A stretch of DNA of 64,000 nt, taken from the NCBI GenBank assembly GCA_023897205.1, contig JAHWDD010000002.1, forward strand, positions 3,162,001 to 3,226,000, given 5' to 3'. This stretch comes from Exophiala sp. HKRS030. Its lineage: Eukaryota > Ascomycota > Eurotiomycetes > Chaetothyriales > Herpotrichiellaceae. The position numbers and the translations under genes are program-made. Shown piece after piece: positions 9,644 to 19,405 of the stretch; the stretch's first letter is position 1, and each line of letters starts with the position of its first letter. Under the pieces are notes generated by a model, which worked only from the letters and a program-made list of their open reading frames with translations, had not been told where the DNA came from and made no database searches.

Positions 9644-10842
9644 CTGCTGTCAATTTGTAGTCATCATAGATATGCGAACTGAAGATTGGTGATCAGGCTG
9701 AGCTAGTCAGAGGAGGGGAAGTGGATGCTTTTCAGTCCCGGTCGTGAGGCCTTTGAAGGCAGACCGCGACGTCTAGAACTTCCTGGTTGCGAGGCTCAGC
9801 AAGAACTTTTGCGCCTTGCGAGGCATTGACACGAATAGTACCATGCATCATTGCCTGTTTTGGGCGTTGGCAGGCTGTGGTTCGTCGTTTGTAGGTGCCC
9901 AACTGCAAGGTTGCCTTTCCGTTCGTATTTGACCCTAATATGAAATCAGGCAAACGCGGTGTGTGGCCTTACCGGTTAGTCGATCAGAGGTTTGAACCGC
10001 GAATGGCAGTTCTGTATGTTTGCCACGTACTTCACGAAGGATTATGCAGGGATGATACGCAATAGATGAGGTGATGTTTGAGCCTTCTTTGGCGCTGGGC
10101 ACTTATGACACATTCCCGGGGGGGTTGACTCTGGTCAAGGGTTTCCTTGCCACCACAAAGATGCTGCCTGATTAACTTCAAGTCGAGCAGAATTCCGCAA
10201 ACTTTCGCTCAAAGGGTTCGAGGCGTTCAGGCTGTGAGTCGAAACAAGATCAGGGTCGTCTCGAGATAAAAGGAGAGCAAGCATGCACAAAAGTGACTTA
10301 TTCGACCCAGAAGGCACAATTAGAACTACCCTGACTTGTTTGATCCGTCTGACACGTCAACGACGCCCGAGATGCTGTCTTTCAACTTTGTCAGACATTG
10401 TGGATTTTTCATTGGTCATAGCATTCCTGTCACGTGGCACGGAGGACGACTTCTCCCCTCCACATTTTGCAAACGGCGTTTATGCCGACGATGCCGTTCC
10501 AACCGGCAATTGCGTCTTGTTGAAGATTTCGAGTTTCAGCATCAACCCGGAACGAGAAGCACGTCCGTCTCCGCAGTGTTTCTGCGTCGGCGTCGGTGAG
10601 TACGGCCGGCTCATGCCCGTCGAGTGGCCATTCAACAGCGTTACACAATGCCGAATGGAACGATATATCGACCGTGAAAGGACGGGTTTCTTTGCTTCGT
10701 CTTCATGCTTGACTTCTTCATTCTCTGCTTTGTATTTATTCTCTCCTAAATCGAAGAACGTTGTGAAATTATCTTCTTGTCTTCTTAAACAATAGCTACA
10801 TCGGAGCAAGATCGAGATCAAGAATAATCTCGAGCAATCACA
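9644..10842. other. Intergenic, head-to-head promoter region
   Basis: Lies between the divergent C2H2-like gene and the dehydrogenase gene. Open frames at 9732-9953 and 10283-10821 show no domain and overlap on opposite strands, so I leave them unannotated. The stretch just before 10843 is A/C-rich and CT-rich, as expected for a 5' leader. Confidence 0.4.
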
Positions 10843-12299
10843 ATGGCCATAACTCCCTCCACAAACGCCTATCCTAAGGTGGCCTTCATTGGCCTCGGAG
10901 CCATGGGCTTCGCCATGTCAACACATCTCGTGCGAACAGGATTTCCAGTCATCGGCTACGATATCTATGGCCCGACGCTGGATCGATGGCAATCGACGTG
11001 CGACGAGATATCCGGGTCAAAAGCTACCACCGCTAAATCTCCATCAGAAGCAGTCCAGGGCGTTTCAGTGGTGTGTTTAATGGTCGCAAATCATCACCAC
11101 GTCCACTCCGCGTTGTTTGATGATAAAGTCGGAGCTGTCCATGCCCTTCCCAAGGACTGCACGGTGATAATTCATGCCACGATTCCGCCCACCGAGCCAT
11201 CATCTGTACGCGTGAGACTGACGGAGGACTTCAAACGCCCTGACGTAAAGTTGATTGATGCGCCTGTGTCTGGTGGAGCGGCGAGATCCATTAACGGCAC
11301 TTTGACAATAATGGCTGCGTCCGACAGTCCCAAGAATCTAGAACAACCTGACGCAAGGGCCGTTCTCGACAATGTAGCCAGCAAGGGCAAGACACTCTTC
11401 ATCATTCCTGGCTCTTTAGGTGCTGGCCAATCTGCCAAAGCGCTCAACCAAGTGCAAGCGGGCATCCATATCCCCTCCGCATCGGAGATCATGGGCCTAG
11501 CGGCGGTCCACGGTGTTGACACGCAGAAGTTCTATGACTACCTCGTCTCGAAAGACGGTTCAGGCAAGAATCCGGTGGGCTGGAGTTGGATGCTGGACAA
11601 TCGCGGACCGAGAATGCTAAGTGCGACCCCACCCATGGCATCTGCTACCCTTATCATCAACAAGGATGTTGGTATCATCCGGGACGAAGAGACAAGACTC
11701 AACGTCGCATTGCCGCTCTTGAACAGGTCAAGCGAAGTCCTCAAGGACGTGATGCAAACCCACGCTACGGCCGACGATAGTTGCATCGTACAGTACTATC
11801 TGGGCTTCGGATCTGACAAGGAGAACTTGGTCGTTGAACTGGCAGGCAAGCCTACCGTCTCGGCCAGTGAACAAGATAGCCTGATCCAGGACTTGGCTAC
11901 AGCACATGGAATCATCCACCTCGTTTCTGCGTTTGAGACAATCAGCTTTGCACAAGCTCTCGATCTCATGCGTCCCGAGCAACGAAAGCAATGGTTCACC
12001 TTGATCTCCGGTGCCGCAGGTGGCAGTACGATTTTCTCAGATGTCATCCCAAGAGCATTTGAAGATACAGAAGGCATTGAAGCAGCTTTTAAAAAGTATG
12101 CAAAGGAGAAGTTTGGAGGTGCTTCAGACAAGGTGGTAAGTAAATTCACCGTCTCCCCTCATCTGATAACAAGTTGTGCATTTGGACTGATTGGCCGTGT
12201 GACCAGCTTAATCTCATCAAGCATGCTAAGAGCCAGAATTATGAGCCACGAATCCTAGAGGCTGCCATGAGCCATTTCCAGAAATTCATTCAGGCATAG
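10843..12299 (+). CDS. 3-hydroxyisobutyrate / 6-phosphogluconate dehydrogenase family oxidoreductase
   Basis: Two exons (10843-12135, 12207-12299) encode 461 residues. The 71-base intron begins GTAAGT, ends GACCAG and joins G-A-S-D-K-V to L-N-L-I-K-H-A-K-S, giving a family-like C-terminus and stop at 12297. Domain order: Rossmann NAD(P) fold with FIGLGAMGFAM near the N-terminus; the substrate signature DAPVSGGAARSINGTLT near residue 140; an all-helical domain with GAGQSAKALNQVQAG carrying the catalytic lysine; then a second, weaker copy of that helical domain (about 330-440). Standard 3-hydroxyisobutyrate dehydrogenases are about 300 residues, so this is the longer fungal form with duplicated C-terminal domain. 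It probably oxidises a beta-hydroxyacid using NAD(P)+; the substrate cannot be read. No mitochondrial presequence is evident. Confidence 0.85.
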
Positions 12300-12806
12300 A
12301 CAATCATGCGTCCTGGCCAATTATCTTCAATTGGCTTCGACCTCGTGCATTTCAAATATGGCGCTTTGGTGTTTTGGAATCATCGGAATTGCTGCCGCAA
12401 GCAAGAGACTTCCTCGAAGTGGTAGATACGAGTCTCAGTATAGGCTCCTTTGGTATTGGTACCGCTTTCGTTGTCTCTGTCACGAGAGCAGATATCAATG
12501 AGGAATTTGTGGCCCGTGAGAAAGTTGGACTATCATCCAAGGTTTTCAGTATCAAGCAAAAGTCAGAAAGATTTGTGCCCAGTTAGGCCCACCAACCTGG
12601 GGCCAGCTTTGGGGGCATGTCTATCATGGGGTCGAATGGGCATTTTACTCGAGTCATTGTGGCCCGGCAAAATGCTCAGATATCAGGGTAAATATAATAT
12701 CACCACGTCTATTCTCGCTGGATGTCACTGCATATTCTTCACTTCCTCAACATCATGTTATCATTGCCGACACTCTGATTCCGCTATTCTCTTCTACTGT
12801 CCCTTC
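12300..12806. other. Convergent 3' intergenic spacer
   Basis: Tail-to-tail spacer between the dehydrogenase and the carbonic anhydrase gene. I see no gene; short open frames in it have no motif. Confidence 0.4.
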
Positions 12807-13617
12807 TCAGACTTTGACTTCGTTGAGATGTCCAGTCTTGATGTCGAAGACAAAACCTCGCGTGTTCGCCTTGAGCTCTTCTGGCACCAGAGCCGAAGCT
12901 CTCAAGAAATCGATACTTTTCCTGACGTTCTCATCAAGTGATCTGCATGCGAGTACTTGAGCATCTTCCTCACAACATCATGAGGACGTATGAAATACAT
13001 ACCCTGTGATTTCGCCAAAACTCAACCCATCGATTTGCTGCTTGAGGTCTGGTGCACGCTCTCTCAGACCTTCCTTCACCTTCGCATCCCGAAAATGGGT
13101 CGCACCGCAATCTAGGAAGGCCGACTCGTGAGTATCGAACTTATTCATGCAGCAATTGAGTCCGACTAACCAGTGTGCTGGACAATGATACACTCTTTGA
13201 AATGGAGGAGGGAGTCAAGCGAGAGCACATGTTCCAACAGGAATTGAGCATTGCCTCCAGGAACGCGAAACACTACTGCCTCTGGATATTTGTCAGCGAT
13301 CCTTGGTCATTGAGCCTGAGGGAACAAAGGCCGCTTTACCTCCAGTTTGCAGATTGAACATGTTCTCTGGAATGGTTCTTGGATCTGCGCATGTGACTGT
13401 TGCCATGTTAGGGCCTGATGGAACTCATTGCCGCTCGAACAGTGTAGGCACTTACTGATCAATATCCGAGCCAGCTTCTCAGGTTCGATCTCCAACAATG
13501 AGGGAAGGGGTTGGAACTCGGCGAGAGTAGCCCTGGTCATGTTTTAGCCAAAGCACATCGCTAGAGGAAGAAGTCATACTCATGGCGTTGCAGAAGTTCC
13601 TGGCTGGTCAGGGCCAT
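12807..13617 (-). CDS. Beta-class carbonic anhydrase-like protein, six exons
   Basis: Exons 13617-13580, 13532-13456, 13396-13340, 13281-13171, 13111-13003 and 12942-12807 give 175 residues; the five introns are 47-60 bases with GT..AG ends and every junction keeps frame. Zinc ligands are predicted as Cys41, His93 and Cys96 in T-C-A-D-P-R and Q-H-T-D-C-G, with the Asp43/Arg45 pair of the CxDxR signature. The PGGN motif (residues 65-68) and the C-terminal GFVFDIKTGHLNEV strand are also family features. It should interconvert CO2 and bicarbonate, probably in the cytosol because no targeting peptide is seen. The length is near that of the short fungal/bacterial beta class. It lies head-to-head with the transcription-factor-like gene at 14281. 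No single open frame covers it, so a simple ORF search would miss it. Confidence 0.85.
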
Positions 13618-14280
13618 TTGTGATGCTCTAGAACGATATGACTCGACCGAGTTCGGAGCTGTCTTTGGGTCTAGGCTGTTTCAGATGCGAGAAGGCTGCG
13701 AGTGATGCTGTCGAGATGAGATTGTCTCTTTTAGCGAACGCTTCACCTCTTTATATCCAGACGTTGCGGCGACATGGTCCCAGCATCTTGGAATGCGAAA
13801 CTCCGGCCTTACCGTAGTAGACATGTGATTGCTTTCCGGAAATCAACAAATGCCCAAAGCAGGATATGATCTCTTTCAGCAAGGTATTAAGACTGGATTG
13901 TGGGAAGGTGTCCTATGTGTCCAGTTTAATAATCATTTCCAGGCACATTGTGAATCTACCCTGGGTAGACACTCTCCGTCTTCACGCTATTCCTTTTTGG
14001 GGCAGTTGTACCCTGGTCATTGTCGCTTACAAAGAATGGATAGTCATCTCAGAAACGTCGATATACGCTGGTGTCTCACAGCTCGCCAATAAGTATGATG
14101 TCTTTGCCTCAACAAGTCGACGCGTCGTACACATGCGGAATATATCAAATGCCCTTTGGAGGCATTTGTGGTCTCTTACTCAAGACTGTCCGGACGCCTG
14201 GGACAGGAGACGTTCTGTAACTCAGGCCTCATAGACTGCTGCACCACAACTAGCCGCCTCTCATCCCTTGACCCATCGAC
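13618..14280. other. Bidirectional promoter region
   Basis: 663 bases between the divergent carbonic anhydrase and transcription-factor-like genes. Open frames at 13829-14234 have no recognisable domain. No clear binding site stands out. Confidence 0.4.
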
Positions 14281-15989
14281 ATGCAGCTCTCATTCATTAA
14301 TCAAGGAGCGAATACTCGCAGCCTAAGCGAGGCGGACCGGAGTACGATACGTCGGATCTCTCGACAAGTGGGAGCGGCAACCCGCAAAGCCAACGGTAAC
14401 GGGAAGAAGGTCAACAAACTGCAAATCCCCGACTTCCTGATGTCTAGTCTTGGAGCAAATTATGAGGTGCAAGCTCCTTTAACAAACGCCCCAGGGTGCC
14501 ACAAGTTGCTCAAGCCTAGACCAAAAGTCTCTGATTTGCGATCTAAGAAGATTCCCAGCAATGCGCCTGAGGGTGAACAGTGGATGACGGCCATCCCTGC
14601 TTCGTTGTCGTTCAAACCGAATGGGCGGCCCATCCCCTCAGGCATTTCTGTCTTCATGCTGCCCGACCTCACTGCAAAGCTGCTTGATTATGCTACCACT
14701 GTTGATTTGCTCGCCAATCCGGCCAGGTGGATCAAGGCGTTCCGCCTGAGCAACCCTTCGGCCCTACAGCTTCTCCCACAACGCTACGGTTATAGCAAAT
14801 GTCTAGATGATGCCATTGATTGCGCGGCTGGACGCATTCGCCTATGTCTAGCTGGGGATGAGTCTGCACAGCAGTCTGATAAGCTTGAGGTTGACAAATT
14901 GTATGGCCGAGCTTTGAGGAGCCTAAGCCTAGCCATTGCCGCCCCCAGTCCGATTGACTGGACGGTGTGGTACGCAACTTTGACATTGCTTCTTGCTGAG
15001 GTGAGGAAGTTGCTTCTTCACGATGATTCTTGTATATTGACGTGACTAGGTGTTGGATAACAATAGCCAGAATGGGTGGATCATGCATGCACGTGGCGCG
15101 TTCGATGTGCTGCTGGCTTTGGGCCCCGACAAGATCCACACAGAAGTCGAGAAGGATCTACTCATCACGCAGGGTGGTGGTATGGTGAGTTAACATGCCC
15201 GGGACTCTGACCGTCACAAAACTGAACGTTTTTCCAGATCATGGAAGCCACTTTTGCCAATATTGACTGTTTTCTGAGTCGGGCAGAGTGGCAATCAGCC
15301 TTGCAACGCTGCATAGATCCTTCATCTCAAGCAGGAAAACGCTCTGAATCGGCGATCAAGCTATGGATGATTCTAGCTCGTGTGCCTGGAATCTTCAGGA
15401 GCATCACCGAGGTTGTTATGCATCGGAATAACACCGAACTCAAGGCTGCATTGATCGACCAACTTCGTATCTTGCTTGCCGAATTGACATATTGGGGCCG
15501 CCACCTTCGCTCTGAAACAGGCAGCTTTCGCAGTCGATATGCACGGAGACACTATCAATCAACCACCACCAGATACCTGTTGTTCTTAACATTGGCCTAC
15601 CGTTTTCAGACTGCTCTTGATGTCGCTTCGGCACCTACGGCAGAGGCGAATGCCGTCGAGGCTGCGTCTTGCCTTGAGATAGTCATCGAGTCGCACCAAC
15701 GCAAGCCTGGATCAGCTCCGACGCTGAGACTCGCGAGGAAGATAGTTGATTCGATTAACACTACCACGGCGTGTTGGTCCCGGCCACAATCAAGTGACCC
15801 AACAGCTCAATCAGGGACAATTGCACCCGAAGTGTTCACACAATGGTCTACGTTGGTGGGAAGGGTGGTATGAAGCCTCAGATTTTTCTTGCAAACACCG
15901 TTGCTTGACATGCTTTGCATTTCCCTCAATCCTGGGATTTGCAGCTAGGATGGGGAAGCGTATTCCGTCAAGCATGTCAAGAGCTTTGA
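14281..15989 (+). CDS. Fungal-specific transcription-factor-like protein lacking a zinc cluster
   Basis: Four exons (14281-15000, 15050-15184, 15238-15867, 15945-15989) encode about 509 residues. Introns of 49, 53 and 77 bases start GTGAGG, GTGAGT and GTATGA; all are phase 0. The start, QLSFINQGANTRSLSEADRS then T-I-R-R-I-S-R-Q-V, is the usual opening of proteins of the Fungal_trans_2-type family that have lost the Zn2Cys6 DNA-binding domain. The rest is helical with the leucine-rich middle typical of the regulatory domain (e.g. ALRSLSLAIAAPSPIDWTVW; W-I-M-H-A-R-G-A; L-W-M-I-L-A-R-V-P-G-I-F-R). It is likely a nuclear or cytosolic regulator acting through partners rather than direct DNA binding. 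The last exon (L-G-W-G-S-V-F-R-Q-A-C-Q-E-L) is the least certain; without the third intron the protein ends at 15873. Confidence 0.7.
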
Positions 15990-16763
15990 AGCATGATGAT
16001 ATGGTCTCACAAGGAGCATCACCCAGCATCATTCGAAACTCCCGGGTTGTACAGGTGCTGGATCAAAGCTAAGACCTTGGGTTACCACACCCGCACCCAC
16101 TCACCTTGAGTATTTTATCGCCGTCGAAGGAAACAAGACAAGAATAAGAGATGTTCTCTCCGAATGGTTCTTGTGCAAAATCGGAACAAAATCAAAGATC
16201 CTTGCAACGGAACACGGCGGAGATACGGCAAATTAACCCCTGCAGATCGAAAACATCACGATACAATCTACATCAGATCTTCCCTCCAACAGGCATGTGT
16301 ATCTCTGCTATTTGCGACCACAATACGCTTTTAAAAGGCTTTGTCGTACCTCGAAGCCAATCGTTGAAATATTTCGCGTATGAGGAGCACACAAGAATGC
16401 AATCCAACATGGCTGTCGTCATGAAATAAATTCTGACCTCGACACTTCGCCAATCTTGGTCCACACAAAGTACTCCACCGATAAGCATTTCTTGTGCCGC
16501 CGCGGTTTCAGGAGGCACAGGTTACACACAAAACACACGCACCTAGCCCTCACACTCCCACAGAGTGCCGGAGAAGAGCATACACATCCTTTGTAGCTCA
16601 AGTGCATTCCATTGAGGGTTTGTGATATCTCCAAGAAACGTTCGGTATTTGGTGTCCTCAGCATCCTCCAAGGCACTAGATGTTCGTCCGGGGCGAATAC
16701 TTCTGCTACGCATGTTTTCAAGGCATGTCCATCAAATGAAACACAAACCAGAGAGCCAGAACA
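15990..16763. other. Intergenic, upstream of the GT69 gene
   Basis: No gene seen. It contains the 3' flank of the transcription-factor-like gene and the promoter and leader of the mannosyltransferase gene. Confidence 0.4.
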
Positions 16764-18281
16764 ATGTCGACAATTCCAAAAGTGTCAGTGTCTCGCGTAC
16801 ATATCCTATATGCGACAGCCTTGTTGATATGTCTCGTTTACATCTTTGTGTTATCAGCCCCGGTCAGACCCGATTTCAAATGGCTTGACGTCCATCAGAT
16901 CAGACTTCAGAATGATAAAGTCAACCTCCAGGGATCATTTTTGGACAGCGCAGCAACTGGATCACAGTCGAATGATCAACAACAACAACAACCGTGGATT
17001 CCACACGAGGTTGAAGATCTTGATGAGACGAGACTACAGACTGTGGAGCCTTACATATCGGCCATCATGGATCCAAACAGTACATCATTCGAACGTCTCT
17101 TTTGTCCCCCAGCGAGTCTTGATCGTTACGACGGCCTGCGTCGCAATCCACCACGTACCACCCCCACCCGAAAAGACCACACCAGACGATACTTTTTCGC
17201 CCTGACTCTGTACCAAAGTGCACATATCCTTCCTCGTCTTTTGGGTTCCATCATTCAAGCCATCCGAATTCTCGGCCCAGAGGTTTGCGTCTTATCCATC
17301 GTCGGTGGGCGTTCAGATGACGGCACGACCGAGATTTTGACCACGTTGAGACCTCATCTCGAAGCACTAGGAGTGAAGTACTACTTCGGTACAAGCCCCA
17401 TCGATCCATTGGAGGAGGGCCACGACCGAATCACCGAACTCGCCAATCTTCGTAACCTCGCTCTGGACCCCCTCGTCCGCCGGCCCACCCAATACGCCTC
17501 ACCAGACACAATCGTCATCTTCCTCAACGACGTCGCAATCTGTCCGGACGATATCCTGGAGCTGGTGTACCAATACACTCTACAACAGGCCGACATGGTA
17601 TGCGCCATGGACTGGAAGGACGACGGACACGTCTTTTACGACTCTTGGGTCTCTCGCGGGATCAACGGTGACTTGTTTGTGGAAGTACCCCAGTCGGGTT
17701 CTTGGGACTTTGTCCGAAATTTGTTTTGGAACGACCCGATCTCCAAGGCTCGTCTCGATGCGAAACTTCCCATACAGGTTTACGCTTGTTGGAACGGGGC
17801 GACGGTGTTTGACGCGAAACCACTCTTCGAGGCAGACGACAACATCCGTTTCCGCGCTTCGTACGAACATGAATGTTACATGGGTGAACCTACACTGTTC
17901 TGCAAGGACCTTTGGAAGAACGGGCGCGGTCGTATCGCGGTGATCCCCAGTGTCAACGTGGGATATTCCGACGAGTCAGGCCGCATAGTGAAGAGGGTTC
18001 AAGGGTACACGAGTGATAATGTCGATGTCTTCAACACATCGAACAGTGATCAGAGTGCAGAGGAAGAAGAGGATGACTCAAGGACGAAAATAAGGAACTC
18101 GACTACCGCCACGATGATTGATTGGAAGACCGATCCTCCTGGACTGGTCAAGTGTCAACCTGATTGGCATCATCCTTCTTGGGTAGAATGGGATGAGCCG
18201 GCTGCTAGAGACCGAAAACCCTTTGACTGGTCTGGTTCGGGATACTTTAACGCAAAGAAGGAAGACACCAGAGACGAGTGA
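16764..18281 (+). CDS. GT69 family alpha-1,3-mannosyltransferase (CMT1/CAP59-like)
   Basis: 505-residue single-exon type II membrane protein. A short cytosolic N-terminus precedes one membrane anchor (YATALLICLVYIFVLSAPV, residues 15-33). A Q-rich stem follows, and a luminal catalytic domain from about 140 to 400. Family features: FFALTLYQSAHILPRLLGSI, the nucleotide-sugar region VLSIVGGRSDDGTTEIL, FLNDVAICPDDILELVYQ with acidic residues likely to bind Mn2+, MVCAMDWKDDG.VFYDSWVSRG and W-N-G-A-T-V-F-D-A. In Cryptococcus the family (CMT1, CAP59) acts in the Golgi on capsule or glycan synthesis; in ascomycetes the likely role is mannosylation of cell-wall or secreted glycoconjugates. The C-terminal 90 residues are acidic and low-complexity. 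The start is supported by the position of the membrane anchor. Confidence 0.9.
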   Translation: MSTIPKVSVSRVHILYATALLICLVYIFVLSAPVRPDFKWLDVHQIRLQNDKVNLQGSFLDSAATGSQSNDQQQQQPWIPHEVEDLDETRLQTVEPYISAIMDPNSTSFERLFCPPASLDRYDGLRRNPPRTTPTRKDHTRRYFFALTLYQSAHILPRLLGSIIQAIRILGPEVCVLSIVGGRSDDGTTEILTTLRPHLEALGVKYYFGTSPIDPLEEGHDRITELANLRNLALDPLVRRPTQYASPDTIVIFLNDVAICPDDILELVYQYTLQQADMVCAMDWKDDGHVFYDSWVSRGINGDLFVEVPQSGSWDFVRNLFWNDPISKARLDAKLPIQVYACWNGATVFDAKPLFEADDNIRFRASYEHECYMGEPTLFCKDLWKNGRGRIAVIPSVNVGYSDESGRIVKRVQGYTSDNVDVFNTSNSDQSAEEEEDDSRTKIRNSTTATMIDWKTDPPGLVKCQPDWHHPSWVEWDEPAARDRKPFDWSGSGYFNAKKEDTRDE

Positions 18282-18615
18282 GACAGGGACCACGTGTATT
18301 TTTACTTGATGAGCAATTTGGAGCACAAGCCCCTACGATGAGAACCCGGCCGACCTGAGAAACTATGTGTGTGTGTTTGTGTTTGTTTGAGTAGGTAGGC
18401 TCAGCTACCTTGTCTGGGTAAGAACGAGATCAGGTCACGATGGGGCGCTGCGGGTTTTTTGACACTGTGAAAAGAGTTTCGTGTCTCTCCTTTCCCCAGG
18501 AATGGAGGAAAAGAGGAAAAAGAAGGTGTGATCGCCTGAAACTGCAAGCGTTTCATTGAATGAACGACAAAGCCTCCTGTTTGATCGGCAGCAGCAACAA
18601 CAACAACATCAACAG

Positions 18616-18640
18616 CACCGTCACCGTCACCGTCACCGTC
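18616..18640. repeat. (CACCGT)4 hexanucleotide repeat
   Basis: Four perfect copies, directly following a CAACAA-type run; in the 3' flank of the GT69 gene. Confidence 0.9.
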
Positions 18641-19131
18641 AATTTCGGTGACTCGAATAAGAAAGGCTAGCTCTCGATACACCACCTTTGCTCGACTGAC
18701 AATGACAGGAGGGAAGGGAGGGGGGGCTGTAACACGCTTTCATAACGCCCTTGTCCGCACACACACAAACAAAGGGGACACAGTCGATATTGTTTGTTTT
18801 TATTTTTTCGGACTGCGTCAAAGTTGAAACTCCCTCGATCGTCATGGAGGTTTGTCGTCAAACCATTGTCCCACAGAAAAAGAACCCCCCCCCCAGCAAG
18901 CAATCCGCTTTGCTTCAGGGACAAACAAAACCCGACCAACACCGATCGACTCTTGATCTTAACCCCTGACAAGGAATTTGGGTTTTCAATGGACGGGTAA
19001 GGAGGGAAGAATCTCAAGACCTTCAAGGTTTATTCGATCCCACGTATGTACCCTGTCAAGGATTTCATTATATTGCGATGCCTTTTCCTTCTTCAGCATC
19101 TGTCAACCTTTCGGAACTCAGAAGTCTTTCA

Positions 19132-19183
19132 GGCAGTGGCAGTGGCAGTGGCAGTGGCAGTGGCAGTGGCAGTGGCAGTGGCA
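19132..19183. repeat. (GGCAGT)n hexanucleotide repeat, about 8.7 copies
   Basis: Perfect tandem hexamer over 52 bases. It is open in several frames as a dipeptide repeat, but the frames carry no other protein signal, so I read it as a microsatellite in non-coding DNA. Confidence 0.95.
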
Positions 19184-19369
19184 ATTGGAATGGGTATGGG
19201 TGTGGGAGAGTCAAACGTGCCCCCTGAGGTGTCCTTGAGAGGATCGATCGAGTGTAAAGCTTTGGATTCGGGAATGGTGGTCGCCGTCGTCATTTCGTCT
19301 CTTATTCTCCTATCTTTTTGGCTCTGTCCAGAATAATTTTTTGTTCATCAACAACAGATGTATTGTTGC

Positions 19370-19370
<1 letters not shown>

Positions 19371-19402
<32 letters not shown>
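19371..19402. repeat. (TC)16 dinucleotide repeat
   Basis: Perfect pyrimidine tract of 32 bases followed by GCTCTCTG. A second, less regular TC-rich stretch lies near 19687-19702 and another near 26205-26220. Confidence 0.95.

Positions 19403-19405
<3 letters not shown>

Noticed and set aside
9732..9953. 73-residue minus-strand frame
   Set aside because: No recognisable motif, no upstream exon; left as intergenic.
19046..19336. Frames encoding an A-V or Q-W dipeptide repeat
   Set aside because: Translation of the GGCAGT microsatellite; no other coding sign.
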